A stretch of DNA of 64,000 nucleotides from the NCBI GenBank assembly GCA_018873245.2, contig JAEMBT020000009.1:12311112-12375111 (forward strand), read 5' to 3'. Made by a program: the position numbers and the translations under genes. Shown piece by piece: positions 50,032 through 64,000 of this stretch. This DNA is from Archegozetes longisetosus (Eukaryota > Arthropoda > Arachnida > Sarcoptiformes > Trhypochthoniidae). The notes beneath the pieces were generated by a model. It saw only the letters and a program-made list of their open reading frames with translations, ran no database searches and was not told where the DNA came from. Within the stretch, counting starts at the first letter, position 1; each line of letters opens with the position of its first letter.

Positions 50032-51247
50032 TATTTGAAACTAATCAGAAATATTCGTAAAATCTAATTATTCAAACACTTAACGCGTGACAATGCTGTC
50101 AAATTGCGGGCTATTGTAAAGGTCGATTAATTTGGTTTTGACTTCTAGCTATTATTATTATTATTTATGATAGTTAACTGTCATTGACTTATTAAGTATT
50201 TCTTAATTGTTTGGATATACCATCTATTTGTATTTGTGATCGGATATGTTGCTAGTAGTTGTTAAATATATATTGTATGTATGTATATGTGTTATTGTGT
50301 ATTGGATCGTGAAAGTGTTTATAAGGAAATTGTTTTACACTATCTGCATTAGTACTATTTAGTTTAATAGTACTAATATTTGTTTCTAATTTTAATTTAT
50401 AAATAAAGCACATGTTTGTCAATAATATGTTTCTATATGATCACACTTTATAAATATACTATGTCATATGAGAATTGATTTATATCTATTCTGCTCAACT
50501 GATTGTATTGAGCTAGAAGTTTGAGTAACAGGTAAACGACGAAGGGACACAAAGAGAAGAAATATGAAACTAAATAAAAATAATAACTTATTTTTATTTA
50601 TAATAAACATAATAGTTGAGACTTAATCAGATCATAATTTACACAAGTGCGAATTAATGTAAATAATAATAATAATAATAATAATAACTAAAATTAGAAG
50701 AAATAAACAAACATTACTATACATAATAGTGATGATGAGATGAGTCAATAAGTAGTAAAATAGATATAACCAATAGTTTGACTTATGAAGACATAAACAA
50801 CATAAACAAAGGCATAAAAATAGAAATCACTTATTGACTAAAAGAGAAGGCAACAATTGCAATCAAGTATAGAAGACGTCAATTGTATAACAGCTAGTTC
50901 TAGTATAGACCATAACATTTGAATGCCTTTTAGGTTAGATTAGGTCTTAGTATTGTTATTATTATCAAAGAATTATTTCTTATGTATTAGAAACATATTA
51001 ACAACTTGGTCTATACACAACACGTACAACCCTATAGGGCTTATTTATAGTCAATATATTACGATTGAACGCTTACATTCACTTGACCATTAGAGGTTAA
51101 CCTATTGGAAAATAGGTGATGGGCTAGTATGGGTATTTAATGGATTCAGTCAATTTAATAGATCTATTAATAGATCTGGTCTAATTTTACTTTATAGTAC
51201 TTTTTAGTACGATTATTGATGTACATGTTTATGACAGTTATCTTACT

Positions 51248-51325
51248 TAACCTGATCTAACCTAACCTAACCTAACTCAACCTAACCTAACCTAACCTAA
51301 CTCAACCTAACCTAACTCAACAGTA
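51248..51325 (-). repeat. CCTAA tract near the DUOXA 3' end
   Basis: Runs of CCTAACCTAACCTAACTCAA, about 78 bases, 170 bases beyond the DUOXA stop codon; it may lie in the 3' untranslated region. Confidence 0.75.
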
Positions 51326-51494
51326 TGATAACTGATGTACATAATTAGATACAAATGTTATGAGATATAAATGTTTGATGTTCTCGATTACAAAAACAAT
51401 TATAATAAATCAAATAAAATAATAATTAATAATAAGAGAAAATCAAAACAAGTAAAATGTGATAACAAGAATAAGTATTGTATATATCGCCATA

Positions 51495-59291
<7,797 letters not shown>

Positions 59292-60456
59292 CTATAATCA
59301 ATTAAATCAATTAAATATTAGCTAGCTTATTATCAGATCAATTAGATGTTAGCATGGTTAGTTTGCTCAGCTTGCTTATTATGATTGAACCTCATTTTTC
59401 TTTGCTATCTTTACTTCGATATCTTTTGTAATACGTGTGTGTAATCAATTATTTTGTTAAGAAGTCATGTCAGTGCTTTGAGTAATATATTTACAGTCAA
59501 ACCTCTGTTAGTCTCATTTGTAGTTAAGTGGTTTTTCAGATAAGTATATAAAAGTCCCATAGAGAAACATGGGTTGATTTGTATATATATTTATAAAGCA
59601 CTTAACTACAAATTAAAGTGAAAAGATTTAGGGTGTATAAAACATGATTACCTAAACATTTAACGTAATGAATGTACTTAAACACGTGCTAATCAAATTA
59701 CAAGGAAATAGAAATACCATAACGAATGTTTAATGTATCTAATATTGAGAAATCAATGTATCTATCATATGATATAAACTATTTTTCCATAAATGTTTCT
59801 CCTAGCTATTCTAACTTGTTACGCAATCACTATGTTTGTTTATAAACTAAAATTGATTTTCCAGTTTCTCTATAACACTCTAATATGAGATGTTGACCAA
59901 ATATTTTCCATTGCCTTAGAGGTGACTACAGGTGACTAAGAAGCAGGTAGGTTAGGCAGGGTTTGGCTGAAAGTTAATAGTAGATATTTGATAGCAGTTT
60001 ATTGTTCTGTTAACTTTCTAAATAATAGTTGCCTCATGAGTTGTCTCAATATTATCATCTTTTATAGTTAAGTATTAATATTGTATAATATTAACTGTTT
60101 ATCAACACCATTTATAATAGTTTTACTAATTTACGCCCATTTATATATGAACTGAATAATTATATTATTTTTTTCTTTTACTTAATTATAAGCTCTTTTA
60201 GTTGAGAGTCAAAGATTTAATTAATATTTTGGTTGCTGCACTGTATTTATAATTCTTTTAGATTTACTGTAATCAAATGTAAAACAACTGTAAAAAACTA
60301 GATAATTCAGGAAACAACTACTTTATATGTTAACTAAGTGGCTAATTATCAAATTCTAAGTTTTGTCAATGTTAAACGCACTTATTGTGCAGATCTATTC
60401 AGATAAGAAGTTTGATTTTAATATGCATTTACGCTGAATAAGAATTGATAGGAGGA

Positions 60457-60665
60457 GCAAAAGTGCAAACTGCCGTTAATCTCAAAACGAATTAGTTTGT
60501 AAATTTCAGCTAGCTAATTTCAACTACAATGCAAACTGCTGTTAATTCCAAAACGGATTTGTAAATTTCAGCTAGCTAATTTCAACTACAATACTAACTG
60601 CTGTTAATTTCAAAACAAATTAGTTTGTAAATTTCAGCTAGCTAATCTCAACTACAATTTAAACT
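60457..60665. repeat. Minisatellite, 58-66 bp
   Basis: Three units with AAACTGCTGTTAATTTCAAA, TTTGTAAATTTCAGCTAGCT and AATTTCAACTACAAT. Two of the three carry an extra GAATTAGTT-like block. Confidence 0.85.
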
Positions 60666-60964
60666 GTCAAATCTACAATTGGACTACAATGAGTGATGAG
60701 AAGTTAATAAAAACAAGTTATAAGAACTTTTATTATCCTATTGTTGTAAAATAGATAAATCCTGTAATGATTAAACGAAATCAATGACCTGAATAGAAAG
60801 TGACATTTTTATTAATCATAAACATAGAGATGTTCTCAAAGATGGTATCGATAGCTCTGGTAGAATTACGAAACGTTAATAGGAATCGAAATATAATAGA
60901 TATAGCCCTGAAGTTGCAAAGCATGCAATCCATGCATGTCTTACTTCTTAGTTAACTAATCATT

Positions 60965-61035
60965 CATATAATCATGCATTGGGCGGAGCGCTGTCCACGA
61001 GTGAAAACTACCCACGGCCTGGTCATGGCGTGAGA
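60965..61035. other. Isolated GC-rich island with hairpin potential
   Basis: About 55 bases of high GC in DNA that is otherwise mostly A and T. CACGGCC-TGGTCAT-GGCGTG can fold into a stem with one bulge, and a T5 run preceded by GA (GAGATTTTTG) follows on the plus strand. It does not match tRNA, 5S or the snRNAs I compared by eye. An unknown structured RNA is possible but unsupported. Confidence 0.25.
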
Positions 61036-61249
61036 TTTTTGCATAACTGATCGTTAATTCTTTCCATCATAAGGTATTATTAAACTTGCATTCAGATAAC
61101 AATTGACAAATCTAACTATTATTTTACATCAGGAGTGGCCCACTATTGCTTTGAGTTAACCGATCTTATATTGAGTTAGCTGATTCTTATTTCTCTAAAG
61201 GCTCTGTTCGATTGGTTTGGCGCTGTAGTACATTTGTAAACTTTACGAT

Positions 61250-61440
61250 CTATAATAGCAACAAGATAATCCCTGTTGCTATGTAGATCTACCTGTAATA
61301 TAGATCAATTTGATGCGAAATTTGCTTTGATCACAATATTAAATATTGAATAAGTTTACTAATATGGTAATATATTACGAACTGATGAAAAGCAAGCCAC
61401 TAGAACGCATCACAACTAGTAACTATCAATGATTATTAAG
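61250..61440 (-). repeat. Interspersed repeat, family 4, copy E (inverted)
   Basis: On the minus strand: TGATAGTTACTAGTTGTGAT, AGTAAACTTATTCAATATTT, ATATTGTGATCAAAGCAAAT and GCATCAAATTGATC, ending in CATAGCAACAGGG and TTGTTGCTATTATAG, a short inverted repeat like that of copy B. Confidence 0.55.
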
Positions 61441-61605
61441 TAAATGGGTGTAAAAGTTAGAAGACCTCAATAGAAAATAACTACTAATCATCATTTTTTT
61501 GCGCGCAACATGACTGCTCTCTAATTATTGCAACCTATTTAAAAGTGAGTAAATCATATTTTGAAGCCAGCGTTTTTGATCATAACAGTCGTATAGAGTG
61601 ACCAT

Positions 61606-61668
61606 TAGGTTAGGTTGGATTAGGTTATGTTGGGTTAGGTTAGGCTATGTTAGGTTAGGTTAGAATTG
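61606..61668 (+). repeat. TTAGG tract
   Basis: TTAGGTTAGGTTGGATTAGG and similar, about 60 bases. Shorter runs occur at 4008-4034, 8790-8802 (both CCTAA) and 22163-22180 (TTAGG). Confidence 0.75.
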
Positions 61669-62114
61669 AAGAGTAGCTAAACAAGAAATATAGATACTAC
61701 TACACTAAACAAAAACATGAATACTAAAATGTGATAATATAGACCACCCATAGATACCAAAACAAATACTTAAGGCAACACTAATATTGACAATAATTAC
61801 AGATAAGTCTAGTGCGATTTCAATTACTAATGCCAGTTTAAGTGTTTAATATAGAAGTTGATTCTGTTTTATATTTTTATGTTATAACTCTATAAAACTA
61901 GTAATTATATAATCGATCATTTAAATCAACTATCAAATTATTATATTAATACAATTACTTAAATGTAGCTACATGTAATTCTAATTCAATTCAATACGTT
62001 ATAATTATTATCAATGTATGTTTTTTTTCATTTAATTATATTTTATGTTCAAATTATAACGATTTTTTGCCAGATATATCATGTATTAGGATCGGATAGT
62101 TGAGGGATTAGTAG

Positions 62115-62245
62115 TTTTGGCGTTTGGAGCATAAGAGTTCAGGCGCTAAGAGTGCAATTTAGGCACTAAGAACGCAATTCAGGCACTAAGAATGCAACTG
62201 AGCACAATCGGGGTACTAAGAGCGCAATTGAAGCATTAGAAGTGT
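62115..62245. repeat. Minisatellite, about 22 bp
   Basis: Six units of AATTCAGGCACTAAGAACGC. Two further short arrays follow at 62395-62475 (TTTTAAGGTA) and 62690-62760 (TAGATAGCTAGATTT). Confidence 0.8.
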
Positions 62246-62761
62246 CTAAGTTTCGGCATTATCAAACAAATATTTCTAATAATTGAGACTTTCAACTAGT
62301 CATTATAAACTTTTTATATCATTATTATTATACATGTTAGGCATCACGAATCTATCTGACAAGTCATTAATGCGCTCCAAATTATATTTTAGGGTATTTT
62401 AAGGTATTTCGAAGTATTTTAGGGTAACTTAAGGTATTTTAAGGCAACTTAAGGTAACCTAAACTATCTTAAGCTACTTTCAAATACTTCCTAAAAGTGC
62501 TATCCAATTATACTCCAATAAGAAACATTCAAAAATTACTGATTAATGATAGTGTTATTCATTTAGATCACTCGCTTTAGTCGTTTTTGAACTATTTCAG
62601 ATAGGTTTTGAAAAATGGTATTAATATTAGTTTTATATGAATTTATTCATTAAATGCATTAAAGTTTTATAAGTTTAATGAGAACTAGATTTAGATAGCT
62701 GGATTTAGATAGCTAGATTTTGATAGCTAGATTTAGATAGCTAGATTTTGATAGCTTTTCA

Positions 62762-62935
62762 ATATAACATATCCCTTATGGCAACCAGAACTGATGCCTT
62801 TTGATGGCATGTTTCCTATCAAACCATATCTTCAGATATTAATAATTTTATAGAATATTCAATATAATAATCAAAATTAATTTCAAATAAAATTTGACAA
62901 CAAATTGATGCATATAACATTTTCCTTATTGCTAT
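62762..62935 (+). repeat. Interspersed repeat, family 4, copy C
   Basis: Blocks ATGGCAACCAGAACTGATGC, GATGGCATG, AAACCATATC, AGATATTAATAATTTTATAG, AATATTCAATATAATAATCA and TTTGACAACAAATTGATG align with copies A and B. Confidence 0.6.
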
Positions 62936-63526
62936 TAGAGATCATTGAATAGTCGACTGCATAAATGGATTCAATCATACATATATTACGTAATCAACTA
63001 ATACACAAGTAGACTGAATAATGATTTGAGTAATAAATCATATGACTTCAACATTATCTATTAGTGATAACTAAATTAATAATCACTGATCTGTAAATCA
63101 ATTAGCATATCTATAATGTAATTTATATATACTTTTAAGTTGAAGATCAAGTATAAGTTCTACATGTGATTATCAAATATATATCAATATTAAACTATCT
63201 ATGATGTTAGGTATCTAACATCTATTTATAGATGTATTAAATAAGATTATTCATTTGGATGTAAATTACATCTTTATAAAGTTTGGCTTAGCGCTATAGA
63301 TTATATTACACATTGCACTTTATAACATTCATCTAATAATATGATAGTTGTTATAACGTTTACAAAGCTTAATTTCAAATAGTGATCAAGTATACAAACT
63401 AATCAATCTAGAATAACACATATTATAACATACTCTACATAGTAGAAAGAGGCAAAAAAAACTGTAATTAGCAACTGTTAAATTCCAGTTCGTATTTATA
63501 TTAGCATATAAAATCAGTATGAACTA

Positions 63527-63760
63527 CAGTCGACTCAAGAGTGAGCAGTGACTATAATATATCCTTCTGACAAAGCTATTTGGTTCGTAGACTCTCAACA
63601 CTAGGTCGGTTATAATCAACTCTGAATATAATGAATTAGTGTTATAGTAAAGCCTATTATAATAAATCCCGTTATAATGAACCCCCGTTATAATAAGCCT
63701 CCGTTATATTAAACCCCCGTTACAATAAACCCCCGTTATATCAAACCGATTTATCATACA
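63527..63760 (+). mobile_element. MITE, family 1 fragment followed by GTTATAATAAACCCCC repeat
   Basis: Begins TA-CAGTCGACTCAAGAGTG. From about 63640 it passes into about six copies of an 18-bp unit GTTATAATRAACCCCC(C), which itself resembles the internal ATAATGAACTCCCGTTATA of the family. The repeat probably expanded from within the element. Confidence 0.5.
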
Positions 63761-64000
63761 TAAGGGCGTTGACTTAAAAGTTTCTCAAACTGTAATTAAA
63801 TAAACAGAATATTTCAATATAAATGCTAATGATTGACTTAGTTATTGCTAGCAGATATTACTATCTGTCTGATTTGGAATTAGCTGAGTTTTTATATATG
63901 TCAACAATTTTAGTTTTCTTTTATTGATTTGTTTAGAATCTGTTTATCTATTTATCTAATGGTATCTAAAGGTGTCTGAAGGTATCTAGAGGTATCTAGA

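Larger units (their letters stand above)
46586..51494. other. Intergenic region between the convergent genes
   Basis: Contains the 3' ends of both genes, a CCTAA tract, two minisatellites, a long CT run and two adjacent MITEs. No coding exon was found on either strand. Confidence 0.6.
59292..64000. other. Region upstream of the first DUOXA exon seen
   Basis: Searched on the minus strand for the missing N-terminal exon, which should end in phase 1 and encode hydrophobic residues, without success. It holds three minisatellites, a TTAGG tract, two copies of repeat family 4, the GC-rich island and a MITE. Confidence 0.55.

Noticed and set aside
60965..61035. U1 snRNA or U1 pseudogene on the minus strand
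   Set aside because: Short matches such as CCATGA and GTTTTC occur, but the 5' end that pairs with splice donors and the conserved first-loop sequence are absent.

Overview
This window is AT-rich eukaryotic nuclear DNA. Its genes are split by spliceosomal introns, some of them only 50-100 bases long. CCTAA/TTAGG runs are scattered through it; TTAGG is the usual arthropod telomere unit. Together with the two recognisable proteins this points to an arthropod. A mite or other chelicerate is a guess from the long gene deserts, short introns and TTAGG tracts, and species cannot be fixed. There is no sign of a prokaryotic, viral or organellar origin.

Two genes could be rebuilt by joining exons through phase-compatible GT-AG sites. 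On the plus strand, 41284-46585 encodes a lysosomal/secreted beta-N-acetylhexosaminidase (glycoside hydrolase family 20). It has a signal peptide, the conserved arginine, the catalytic Asp-Glu pair and a complete C-terminus. One conserved stretch of about 20 residues, at the exon 3/exon 5 junction, is missing or decayed. On the minus strand, 51495-59291 encodes most of a dual oxidase maturation factor (DUOXA; Drosophila moladietz) in seven exons that run to a stop codon. Its N-terminal exon or exons are not visible in the remaining 4.7 kb. The two genes are convergent, with about 4.9 kb of repeat-rich DNA between their stop codons. They act in unrelated processes (glycan degradation; hydrogen peroxide production by DUOX).

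The first 41 kb hold no gene I can name. Splice-site reading gives a few candidate exons. On the plus strand, 9815-9930, 16737-16803 and 20943-21027 are phase-compatible as one chain. On the minus strand, 38101-38210 and 37713-37771 are also phase-compatible. Single weak candidates lie at 2404-2490 and 10171-10234. None is recognised.

The rest is repeats. There are at least three groups of short inverted-terminal-repeat elements with TA target sites (pogo/Tc1-like MITEs), a five-copy interspersed repeat of about 200 bases, and a 735-bp terminal-inverted-repeat element inside the hexosaminidase gene. There are also many minisatellites, CT/GA, GT and ATT microsatellites, and TTAGG-type tracts in both orientations. 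Some minisatellites carry palindromic GAA-NN-TTC cores. Most short ORFs in the window are translations of these repeats.
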